A DNA stretch of 8,171 nt, taken from contig JAYWAC010000334.1 in the NCBI GenBank assembly GCA_043782755.1, positions 1 to 8,171 of the forward strand. The letters run 5' to 3'. Each line of letters starts with the position of its first letter. Within the stretch, counting starts at the first letter, position 1. The translations under genes and the position numbers were made by a program. Source of the DNA: JADJYF01 sp043782755 (lineage in GTDB: Bacteria; Pseudomonadota; Gammaproteobacteria; Ga0077536). Shown here piece after piece: positions 1 to 5,642 of the stretch. The notes below the pieces were generated by a model. That model was given only the letters and a program-made list of their open reading frames with translations, did no database searches and was not told the DNA's origin.

Positions 1-88
1 CTTGGTCGTCGGTGGCCGGCGTCGCCAAAGCGTTGAACGTGACGAACATGAATAGCAAATGCAGGCTGGGGCGCAGGGTCAGGGACAT
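1..88 (-). CDS. Exported protein, N-terminal fragment (gene runs off the left edge)
   Basis: Only the first 29 codons are present, reading leftward from ATG at 88. A good Shine-Dalgarno, AAGGAG (complement of 96-101), lies seven bases before the start. The peptide begins MSLTLRPSLHLLFMFVTFNA and continues LATPATDDQ. This is a short polar start with one Arg, then a hydrophobic core of about 14 residues, then Ala-Leu-Ala as a probable signal peptidase I site before TPATDDQ. The product is therefore probably exported to the periplasm or beyond. No mature domain is visible, so no function can be given. It is divergent from the GFA-family gene and has its own TATACT -10 candidate. The coding call is fairly safe because RBS, start and signal peptide agree. 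Confidence 0.7.
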   Translation of the reverse strand, partial: MSLTLRPSLHLLFMFVTFNALATPATDDQ

Positions 89-128
89 GGCGGCACTCCT
101 TCGACGGGTGACTCGGGCACGAGCCGCG

Positions 129-134
129 AGTATA
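129..134 (-). promoter_or_regulatory. Candidate -10 box (TATACT) for the leftward exported-protein gene
   Basis: On the minus strand the bases read TATACT, one mismatch from the sigma-70 -10 consensus. They lie about 40 bases before the ATG at 88, giving a leader of roughly 35 bases. No good -35 box is visible at 16-18 bases spacing. The call rests on the -10 match and its position alone. Confidence 0.35.
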
Positions 135-261
135 GGCGGATGGGCCGGCCGTTCGTCATGTCGCTATCGGACAGGTGGAGCGCGAAGGTGGAGCCTAAGC
201 TTTGCGCCGGCGAAGGAGTAGACTGACGCGACACGCCAACCATTGTTCGAGGGCAAGCATC

Positions 262-669
262 ATGGAATTTTCCGGCCACTGCTACTGCGGCAACATCCAA
301 TACCAGGCATCGGGAGACCCGGTGATTAAAGTGCAATGCCATTGCCGCGAATGCCAGTACCTGTCAGGCGGTGGTGCCAACGTCACCATCGGCATGCCGG
401 CGGCGGGTTTCAAATACACAAAGGGCACACCCAAGCAGTTCGCGCGCGCTGATCTGGCCAAGCCAGTGACCCGTGAGTTCTGTGCCGATTGCGGCACCCA
501 GCTGGTCAGTAAGGCGCCCCATGCATTGCCGGACGTTATGCTGATCAAGGTCGGCACCATGGACGAGCCCACGCTGTTCTCGCCCGATCTGGCGATCTTC
601 ACTTGTGACCAGCAGTCCTTTCACAACGTGCCGGCGGGCATGCCGGCGTTTGAGCACATGCCTGGCTGA
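262..669 (+). CDS. GFA / CENP-V-fold zinc-binding protein
   Basis: This 135-residue protein belongs to the GFA family, named after glutathione-dependent formaldehyde-activating enzyme. Most members have no proven reaction; the fold binds zinc through cysteines and some members handle glutathione adducts. The family pattern is clear: Cys7-x-Cys9 in GHCYCGNIQY, Cys26-x-Cys28-x-x-Cys31 in QCHCRECQ, and Cys74-x-x-Cys77 in CADCGTQL. These seven cysteines fit the usual two-zinc arrangement. Length is typical. The start at 262 is preferred to an upstream in-frame TTG because GAGGG (249-253) sits eight bases before it and homology begins at once with the SGxCxCG motif. There is no signal peptide or membrane segment, so it should be cytoplasmic. 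It is a single-gene unit converging on the PEP-CTERM gene. The family is confident; formaldehyde activation should not be assumed. Confidence 0.9.
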   Translation: MEFSGHCYCGNIQYQASGDPVIKVQCHCRECQYLSGGGANVTIGMPAAGFKYTKGTPKQFARADLAKPVTREFCADCGTQLVSKAPHALPDVMLIKVGTMDEPTLFSPDLAIFTCDQQSFHNVPAGMPAFEHMPG

Positions 670-683
670 GGCGGGCGTCCACG

Positions 684-709
684 CAAAAGAGCCGCCCGCA
701 GGCGGCGCT
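684..709 (-). terminator. Rho-independent terminator of the PEP-CTERM gene
   Basis: Read on the minus strand, GCCGCC-TGCG-GGCGGC (complement of 691-706) is a perfect six-pair GC stem with a four-base loop. TCTTTT follows at once. It starts 24 bases after the leftward stop codon. A second hairpin, CGCACA-GCTA-TGTGCG (712-727), lies between the stop and this one. On the plus strand no T-run follows, so it should mainly terminate leftward transcription. Confidence 0.7.
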
Positions 710-729
710 CGCGCACATAGCTGTGCGGC

Positions 730-1626
730 TCAGCCGCGACGCCGTGATCGCCAGGCGAGGACACCCAGCACACTACCGAACAGCGCGAACGATCCCGGTA
801 GTGGCACCGGCGTGGTCGTGACATTGACGTTGTCGACCTGGCCGATGTTGGGAATGGTGGTGGAGCCGGATGTCGCGGGCGACACAGCGGCGACCTCGCC
901 GGCAAAGAACGCGATGGCATCGAACTGTCCGAATTGCGGTGCCCAGCCCGCGATGACATCACTTCGATCGCCAAGCACCGTGCCGCTCTCGGCATCGCTG
1001 ATGGTGGAATGGAAGGTGCCGGTGACGGTGTCGACCTGCAAAGCGACTGAATACCAGGTGTTCATCGAGGCCGCGACGTTGAGGTCGATGTCGGCGAACG
1101 GGCCACCATTCGAACCGATAAGGAACAGGCGCCAACCCTGGCTCTGACTACTGGCGTAGACACCGGCTTGCGGGGTGTTATCGAAATTCGCGATGCCCTT
1201 CTGCGCGAAGGTCAGTTGCATGGCCCAGTCACTGGCGGTGCCGGCGACTAGCGGGTCGCTGCTGGTATTGGCGTACTGCAGCGCGCGCATGTCGGCAAAC
1301 AGCGAATAGCTCGAACTGAGCGGCACGGACGCATAGATGCCTTTGCTCACGCCTAGTGCGTCGACTGTCTGCATGGCCTGCGTGCTATTGCCGTGGGCAT
1401 CGGAGGTGACGACCACCGTGGCCGAGGGCAGGGGCACGTTGATCAAGGGCGACGCTTCCGGCAGCACGCTCGCGACATCGAGCCAGGTCGGGCTGGGGAA
1501 GGCGCCGGGCGCATAGCTTTCGAAGTTATCGATCACTGCCGCCGCAGCGTTGTGATGGGCGACGGCAGCGAGCAGCGCGATGCCGAGGGCATGGCGTGTC
1601 GCAGCGGGATAAGACGTGTAGTTCAT
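730..1626 (-). CDS. PEP-CTERM (VPLPx-type) exosortase-sorted extracellular protein
   Basis: The 298-residue product starts MNYTSYPAAT and has a signal peptide to about residue 29 (hydrophobic LGIALLAAVA, then AAAA before VIDNFE). The C-terminal sorting signal is VPLPGS at 274-279, then a hydrophobic segment to about 291, then the basic tail RSRRRG. This three-part end is the PEP-CTERM signal, cleaved by an exosortase (EpsH/XrtA type) in exopolysaccharide-producing bacteria. The middle has no cysteine and is rich in Ser, Thr, Gly and Asn. Its opening VIDNFESYAPG and later WYSVALQVD resemble concanavalin/LamG-like beta-sandwich proteins, so a jellyroll carbohydrate-binding fold is an inference. 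The start at 1626 has GGAGAG eight bases upstream; a longer in-frame start at 1779 would bury the signal peptide. No exosortase or polysaccharide gene is in the window, so the sorting machinery must lie elsewhere. The exact role is unknown. Confidence 0.88.
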   Translation of the reverse strand: MNYTSYPAATRHALGIALLAAVAHHNAAAAVIDNFESYAPGAFPSPTWLDVASVLPEASPLINVPLPSATVVVTSDAHGNSTQAMQTVDALGVSKGIYASVPLSSSYSLFADMRALQYANTSSDPLVAGTASDWAMQLTFAQKGIANFDNTPQAGVYASSQSQGWRLFLIGSNGGPFADIDLNVAASMNTWYSVALQVDTVTGTFHSTISDAESGTVLGDRSDVIAGWAPQFGQFDAIAFFAGEVAAVSPATSGSTTIPNIGQVDNVNVTTTPVPLPGSFALFGSVLGVLAWRSRRRG

Positions 1627-1680
1627 GGTCCACTCTCCAAGTGCTGTTACGTGCAGCGCATGGCAGAGAACGGCCGACCC

Positions 1681-1705
1681 CGCAGTCTGGCGGTGCCCGA
1701 CTGCG
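1681..1705 (-). promoter_or_regulatory. Leader hairpin upstream of the PEP-CTERM gene
   Basis: CGCAGTC (1681-1687) and GACTGCG (1699-1705) are a perfect seven-base inverted repeat. Inside it GGC and GCC pair again after one mismatch, leaving a three-base loop. It lies 55-79 bases upstream of the leftward start, in non-coding sequence. It could be an operator for a dimeric regulator or an RNA hairpin in the leader. No T-run follows in either direction, so it is not an intrinsic terminator. Its function is unknown. Confidence 0.35.
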
Positions 1706-1806
1706 CTCGATGACAACTTGTAACATCTTTGCAGCGCGGCTAACCGTGCCCGTCCGACACTTCCCGACGGATGACGCATAGTGCGGGCTGCGCACGTGCT
1801 GGTCGG

Positions 1807-1834
1807 TGTCCTAGTATGGGTGCCCTCAGCCGTC
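1807..1834 (+). promoter_or_regulatory. Candidate ECF-type promoter of the DGPF-sigma operon
   Basis: TGTCCT (1807-1812) and CGTC (1831-1834) are separated by 18 bases. They lie about 65 bases before the DGPF start. ECF42 sigma factors are reported to use a TGTCGA-like -35 and a CGTC-like -10, so this is a possible autoregulated promoter. The -35 matches at only four of six positions and the spacer is slightly long. TAGTAT (1812-1817) is a weak alternative sigma-70 -10 box. Confidence is low. Confidence 0.25.
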
Positions 1835-1845
1835 TTAGCAGTGAC

Positions 1846-1865
1846 GAACGCCTGGTCGGGCGTTC
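1846..1865 (+). promoter_or_regulatory. Hairpin in the leader of the DGPF-sigma operon
   Basis: GAACGCC (1846-1852) and GGCGTTC (1859-1865) form a perfect seven-pair stem with a six-base loop. It stands 35 bases before the DGPF start and 25 bases before its ribosome site. CTTCATCATT follows, which is not a proper T-run. It may be an operator, an attenuator-like element or a stabilising 5' structure. Confidence 0.35.
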
Positions 1866-1900
1866 CTTCATCATTCGCAACTCAAGTTCTAGGAGTCGTC

Positions 1901-2242
1901 ATGGCTAAATTCATGTATGTGTTTCGCGGCGGGGCGTTTGTCGAGAAGGGTCTGTCGCCGAGCGTGCTGCAGGATCATTTGAAATCATGGAGCGCGTGGG
2001 TCGGCGAGCTGGCCCAGCAAGGTCACCAACCCGGCGGTGATCCGGTGCAGGCCGGTGGTCGCACCATTCGCGGCAAGGGCAAGGTGGTGACCGACGGTCC
2101 CTATGCGGAGCTGAAGGATCTCGTGACCGGCAATCTGGTGATTGAAACAGACTCGCTGGACGCCGCCACCGAGCTTGCCCTCGGCTGCCCGATCTTTGTC
2201 TACGATGGTTCAGTCGAAGTGCGACCGGTAGCGGCGATGTAA
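1901..2242 (+). CDS. YCII/DGPF-domain protein, partner of the ECF sigma factor
   Basis: This 113-residue protein has the YCII-related DGPF fold, a small ferredoxin-like dimeric domain. The signature is VVTDGPYAELKD (62-73; DGPY replaces the usual DGPF) followed by LVIETDSLDAATELA and ending GSVEVRPV (103-110), all standard for the family. The MYVFRGG start is also typical. The start at 1901 has AGGAG (1891-1895) five bases upstream; an in-frame GTG at 1781 would add 40 residues with no family match. Its biochemical activity is unknown. Genes of this family are very often placed directly before ECF42 sigma factors and are thought to be their transcriptional targets. Here the TAA stop is followed at once by the ATG of the sigma gene, so the two are surely co-transcribed and probably translationally coupled. 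Confidence 0.9.
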   Translation: MAKFMYVFRGGAFVEKGLSPSVLQDHLKSWSAWVGELAQQGHQPGGDPVQAGGRTIRGKGKVVTDGPYAELKDLVTGNLVIETDSLDAATELALGCPIFVYDGSVEVRPVAAM

Positions 2243-3529
2243 ATGGACGGGCCAGGCACCGTCGGTGACCGCGAGCCCGCTGCCCTGCTTGCGAGTCTGT
2301 TCCGACATGAGTCGGGCAGACTCGTGGCCGCGCTCACGCGTCTGTTCGGCCCGCATCACATTGAACTGGCGGAAGACGTTGTGCAGGAGGCGCTGGAAAC
2401 CGCCTTGCAGGCTTGGAAGTTTCGCATCCCCGATAATCCGAGCGCGTGGTTGAACAAGGTGGCGCGCAACCGCGCGCTCGATCTCATTCGTCACGGCGGC
2501 ATCGAGCGACGCTATGCCGACGAATATCAGGCGATGCTGAGTTCCGAGTGGACCTTGGCGCCGACCGTGGACGAATCGCTGGCCGAGGCGAGTGCCGCGC
2601 AAAACCTGTTACGTCTGATGTTTACCGTCTGCCAGCCGCAGCTGTCGGAAGAGACGCAAGTCACGCTGATCCTGAAATTTCTGTGCGGCTTCGCGTCGAG
2701 CGAAATCGCCGCCGCTTTCTTGACCAACGAACAGACCATCGCTAAACGCTTGCAGCGCGGTCGCACGTGCTTACGCGAACTCGGCTCGCTGGCGCCGGCG
2801 AAGCTGACCGAAGCAGCGGACCCGCGTCTCGACACCGTGCTCTGTGCGCTCTATCTGTTGTTCAACGAGGGGTATCACGGCAGCCATCCGACCGCGCCGA
2901 CCCGCACGGTTTTATGTGACGAGGCGCTGCGGCTATGTGCCTTGATCACCGAGCAGCACGAGCATAGCGCACCACGCGCGCATGCCTTGCTGGCGCTCAT
3001 GTGTTTTCACCGCGCGCGCATGGCCGGTCGCCGCGATGCGCAGGGCATCTATGTGCCGCTCGCCTTGCAGGATCGGGCACTTTGGGATCGTGCCCTCATC
3101 GAACGCGGTCTCGCCCATCTGCAACGCTCGGCCAGCGGCAACGAACTCAGTGTCTGGCATCTGGAAGCCGGTATCGCGGGCCAACATACCCTGGCGGCGT
3201 CCTTGGATGAGACCGATTGGTGCGCCATCCTCGAACTTTATGAATTGCTCTATGCGCGCAATCCCAGCCCGGTGATTGCGCTCAATCGTGCGCTCAGCCG
3301 GGCCTATGCGAGTGATGCCTCGGCGGCGCTGGTGGAAGTCATCGCGCTGGGCGAGGAAGCGACGCTGAAGTCCTATCCCTTCTACTGGGCGGCGCGCGGT
3401 GAGATCCATGCACGTGCTGCACAGCTAGAACAGGCACAGCACTGTTATCAACGCGCCGCGACGCTCGCGCGCAGTGCGCCCGAACAACAGGCTTTTCTGC
3501 GCAACGCGCGCGCCATCGCCGACGCTTGA
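2243..3529 (+). CDS. ECF42-type RNA polymerase sigma factor with C-terminal TPR-like extension
   Basis: The 428-residue product directs RNA polymerase to its own promoter set. Sigma region 2 is at about 22-90 (LAEDVVQEALETAL, then NPSAWLNKVARNRALDLIRH), and region 4 at about 126-180, with a helix-turn-helix in SSEIAAAFLTNEQTIAKRLQRGR. From about 195 comes the long extension found in this group (DUF6596), opening with the hallmark LYLLFNEGY (203-211). The Ala- and Leu-rich end (about 340-410, ALNRALSRAYA, EIHARAAQLEQAQHCYQRAA) looks like TPR helices. Length (about 400-430) is normal. No anti-sigma gene is next to it, as expected for ECF42, where the extension is thought to control activity. 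The ATG directly abuts the stop of the DGPF gene and has no strong ribosome site, so translation probably depends on coupling. The older annotation of such proteins as SigI/SigJ-like should be treated with care. Targets beyond the DGPF gene cannot be inferred. Confidence 0.93.
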   Translation: MDGPGTVGDREPAALLASLFRHESGRLVAALTRLFGPHHIELAEDVVQEALETALQAWKFRIPDNPSAWLNKVARNRALDLIRHGGIERRYADEYQAMLSSEWTLAPTVDESLAEASAAQNLLRLMFTVCQPQLSEETQVTLILKFLCGFASSEIAAAFLTNEQTIAKRLQRGRTCLRELGSLAPAKLTEAADPRLDTVLCALYLLFNEGYHGSHPTAPTRTVLCDEALRLCALITEQHEHSAPRAHALLALMCFHRARMAGRRDAQGIYVPLALQDRALWDRALIERGLAHLQRSASGNELSVWHLEAGIAGQHTLAASLDETDWCAILELYELLYARNPSPVIALNRALSRAYASDASAALVEVIALGEEATLKSYPFYWAARGEIHARAAQLEQAQHCYQRAATLARSAPEQQAFLRNARAIADA

Positions 3530-3560
3530 TCTGTTCGGCGGCTGTCGTCACTTAAGCAGA

Positions 3561-3576
3561 CGCTGATCTCTCAGCG
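3561..3576. terminator. Weak hairpin between convergent sigma-factor and dehydrogenase genes
   Basis: CGCTGA-TCTC-TCAGCG is a perfect six-pair stem with a four-base loop in the 61-base gap between two convergent genes. Neither side has a T-run, so it is not a textbook intrinsic terminator. Its position alone suggests a role in 3'-end formation or as a barrier for both transcripts. Confidence 0.3.
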
Positions 3577-3590
3577 GTGCGGTCGGTGCC

Positions 3591-4352
3591 TCACTGCACC
3601 CCGCCATGCACATAGATGCGCTCGCCGCTCACATAGGTGTTCTGTGCTGACACCAGGTAGCGCACCAGCTTGGCGATGTCGCTCGGCTCGCAGATGCGGC
3701 CGAAACCCATCTCGGCATTCAACTCATGGATATCCTGTTTGACGCCATAGACGGCCTTGGCGAGACGCTCGCCCATCTCGGTAGCGGTCAGGGGCGCGCA
3801 CACGGTGTTGACGAAGATGCCGTCGCCCTGGACTTCTTTGGCGAGTGTCGCGCTCAAGGCTTCGAGCGCGGCCTTGCCCATATTGTAGGGCGCGCCATTG
3901 CCACTCATATGGCGGGTCGCGATGCTCGAGATCATGATGATGTCGCCGCGCGCTTGAGTGCGCATGCCAGGCACCAGCAGATGACTGAGATAGAACGGGC
4001 CGAAAGCATGGGTGCGTATCACCCGCTCCATTTCTGCCGGATCGGTGTCGGCCACGCTGCGACCTCGGCTCGCGATGCCGGCATTGTTGATGAGGATACT
4101 GACCGTGCCGAGGTCGCGGGCGATGGCTGTGACCGCTACGCGACAGGCCTCCAGATCATCGACCGAGGCGGCATAGGCGCGTGCGCGCCGGCCCAGTGCT
4201 TCAATCTTTTTCACGGTCGCCTGGGCAGCGACCTCGTCACGACGATAGAAGATCGCGATGTCGGCGCCGTCTTCCGCCAGTGCGAGCGCAATGGCCGCGC
4301 CTATGCCGCGTCCGCCGCCGGTCACGAGTGCGATTCTGCCGTTGAGATTCAT
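3591..4352 (-). CDS. Short-chain dehydrogenase/reductase (SDR), FabG-like, with unusual active-site residues
   Basis: The 253-residue protein is a classical SDR: Rossmann fold, NAD(P)H-dependent oxidation or reduction of an alcohol/carbonyl pair, cytoplasmic. It has the cofactor loop TGGGRGIG (11-18), NNAG (89-92), and the catalytic Ser143, Tyr156 and Lys160 in PYNMGKAA. The basic pair RR (37-38) after the second beta strand (IAIFYRRDE) suggests preference for NADP(H). Two positions are atypical. The catalytic-tetrad Asn (TNL in FabG) aligns with His115 in RTHAFGPF, and the conserved Pro-Gly after the VN motif reads Ala-Pro (VNTVCAPLTATEM). The C-terminal YVSGERIYVHGG is normal for the family. 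AGGAAAG lies five bases before the start at 4352. It is divergent from the hydrolase and convergent with the sigma factor. The substrate is unknown; a 3-oxoacyl-ACP reductase label would be over-specific. Confidence 0.92.
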   Translation of the reverse strand: MNLNGRIALVTGGGRGIGAAIALALAEDGADIAIFYRRDEVAAQATVKKIEALGRRARAYAASVDDLEACRVAVTAIARDLGTVSILINNAGIASRGRSVADTDPAEMERVIRTHAFGPFYLSHLLVPGMRTQARGDIIMISSIATRHMSGNGAPYNMGKAALEALSATLAKEVQGDGIFVNTVCAPLTATEMGERLAKAVYGVKQDIHELNAEMGFGRICEPSDIAKLVRYLVSAQNTYVSGERIYVHGGVQ

Positions 4353-4411
4353 GGCTGCTTTCCTGTCGTTATGAAAAGGTCAAGTGCGCGAAGCTGAAGT
4401 GATCGAAAGTG

Positions 4412-4442
4412 ATTGTAGCGGGTGACTGCCGCCACGCGTCGA
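4412..4442 (-). promoter_or_regulatory. Candidate sigma-70 promoter of the dehydrogenase gene
   Basis: On the minus strand TACAAT (complement of 4412-4417) matches five of six positions of the -10 box. TCGACG (complement of 4437-4442) is a four-of-six -35 with a 19-base spacer, which is rather long. The start codon lies about 60 bases downstream. Confidence 0.38.
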
Positions 4443-4453
4443 CCGCCGCGACG

Positions 4454-4483
4454 TTGACTCACAGTCGCATCCGCGCGTAAATC
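4454..4483 (+). promoter_or_regulatory. Candidate sigma-70 promoter of the hydrolase gene
   Basis: TTGACT (4454-4459) is a five-of-six -35 box. TAAATC (4478-4483) is a weak -10 at 18 bases spacing. Transcription would start near 4490, inside or downstream of the earliest in-frame start codons, which supports the later ATG at 4529 as the true start. Confidence 0.38.
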
Positions 4484-4528
4484 GCGTTGGCGATGGGCGC
4501 GATGCAGATTCGAAAAGGGACGGCGACG

Positions 4529-5626
4529 ATGACGATGAGTGGGCGGGAATATGACGATGGCATGGCCGCCATCACGACCTGCTTGTTGGACTTCCTGCGT
4601 TTTTTCGAACAACTACAACAGGACATCGACTTCACCCAGCCGCGCGCCGCGCAGCAAGCGCTGCGCGAGGTCAGCGACGCCGGGCTAACCGGCCTGCCGG
4701 TGCAGCTCGCCGCGCTCATGCCGCCTGCCGCCCTGCAAACGGCCCATCGCCAATTGGGTGCGGCGCTCGAGGTGTGGAGCCGTGCGGTGGCGCGACTATT
4801 GGCGGGCAGTGGCCCTGATTTCGGTCTAGCCTTCATCGAGAGTCGTCGCCTGTGGTGCGAAGGCTTGACCCTGGCCTATGGCGTGCGTGCTGAATTCCCG
4901 GCCTTGCAGTGCTATTGGTGCAGCGACGATGCGCAATCACGTCTGGCCTACTTCGATACGCCGGTAGCCGACAACACAGTGCCGGTGGGTGTGCAACAGG
5001 AAGCGGCCGGCAGCAGCCACGCGGCTTATGCCTTGTATGTCCCCGAGTGCTACACCTCGACGCGCGCCTGGCCGGTGATCGTGTGTCTGCATGGCGCGTA
5101 TGGTCACGGCCACGAATATCTGTGGACCTGGTTGCGCGTCGCGCGCAGTCAAGGCTGCATCGTGCTCGCACCGAAATCGCGTGGTCCGACCTGGTCGCTG
5201 CTAGAGCCCGAGCTCGACATCGAATCGATACGCGCGATGCTGGTATCCCTCGCTGAGCGTTATCACATCGATGCACAACGGATTTATCTGTCGGGCTTGT
5301 CGGATGGTGGCAGCTTCACTTTTCTCCTGGGCCTGTCCTGTCCGTCCCTGTTCGCGGGGGTGGCACCGGTAGCAGGCGTTCTGCATCCGATAGCCGATAG
5401 ATTGTTGCGCGCCAAGCAAGGATTGCAGCTGCCCTTATTCGTCGTGCACGGCGCACGGGACTTCATTTTTGACGTGCGCAGCGTGCGTTCCAATTGCGCG
5501 CTGCTCGAAAAACTCGGTTATCCCATCACCTATACCGAACTGCCGGAATGGGGCCATGCCTACACCGACAGCATCAACGAGCGCCTGGTCTGGCCATGGT
5601 TCGCCGCGCTCGGCGGCGCGGCCTGA
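4529..5626 (+). CDS. Alpha/beta hydrolase (predicted carboxylesterase) with unassigned N-terminal domain
   Basis: The 365-residue product ends in an alpha/beta-hydrolase domain (about 165-365) of the predicted esterase/phospholipase type, which cleaves carboxylic esters by a Ser-His-Asp triad. Visible are the oxyanion motif LHGAYGHG (187-194), the nucleophile elbow GLSDGG (256-261, Ser258), the acid in HGARD (Asp311) and the His in EWGHAY (His343). The first 150 residues are mostly helical, with no motif I recognise. They include DFLRFFEQLQQDI, an Ala/Leu-rich stretch and an aromatic, Cys-bearing linker (CYWCSDD). There is no signal peptide, so it is probably cytoplasmic. In-frame starts exist at 4487 (TTG), 4493, 4502, 4529 and 4535. 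The ATG at 4529 is chosen because AAAGGGA (4514-4520) ends eight bases before it and it lies just downstream of the promoter candidate. The substrate is unknown. The gene ends 16 bases from the convergent propeller gene. Confidence 0.87.
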   Translation: MTMSGREYDDGMAAITTCLLDFLRFFEQLQQDIDFTQPRAAQQALREVSDAGLTGLPVQLAALMPPAALQTAHRQLGAALEVWSRAVARLLAGSGPDFGLAFIESRRLWCEGLTLAYGVRAEFPALQCYWCSDDAQSRLAYFDTPVADNTVPVGVQQEAAGSSHAAYALYVPECYTSTRAWPVIVCLHGAYGHGHEYLWTWLRVARSQGCIVLAPKSRGPTWSLLEPELDIESIRAMLVSLAERYHIDAQRIYLSGLSDGGSFTFLLGLSCPSLFAGVAPVAGVLHPIADRLLRAKQGLQLPLFVVHGARDFIFDVRSVRSNCALLEKLGYPITYTELPEWGHAYTDSINERLVWPWFAALGGAA

Positions 5627-5642
5627 GTCACCACGCGCTCGC

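Noticed and set aside
605..1147. Rightward open frame of 180 codons opposite the PEP-CTERM gene
   Set aside because: It is antisense to a gene with signal peptide, sorting signal, RBS and terminator. Its translation has no recognisable motif.
1627..1779. N-terminal extension of the PEP-CTERM protein
   Set aside because: It would place 51 residues before an obvious signal peptide that has its own Shine-Dalgarno.
2933..3409. Leftward open frame of 158 codons within the sigma factor gene
   Set aside because: The sigma factor C-terminal extension on the other strand matches its family throughout, so this is a GC-driven shadow.
3726..4397. Rightward open frame of 223 codons opposite the dehydrogenase
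   Set aside because: It is the antisense shadow of a well-defined SDR with all core motifs and has no motifs of its own.
4487..4528. Earlier TTG/ATG starts for the hydrolase
   Set aside because: They lack ribosome sites and fall at or before the likely transcription start; the ATG at 4529 has AAAGGGA at good spacing.
5603..5622. Hairpin GCCGCGC/GCGCGGC at the end of the hydrolase gene as a terminator
   Set aside because: The seven-pair stem is real but lies within the last codons, is GC-rich coding sequence and has no T-run.
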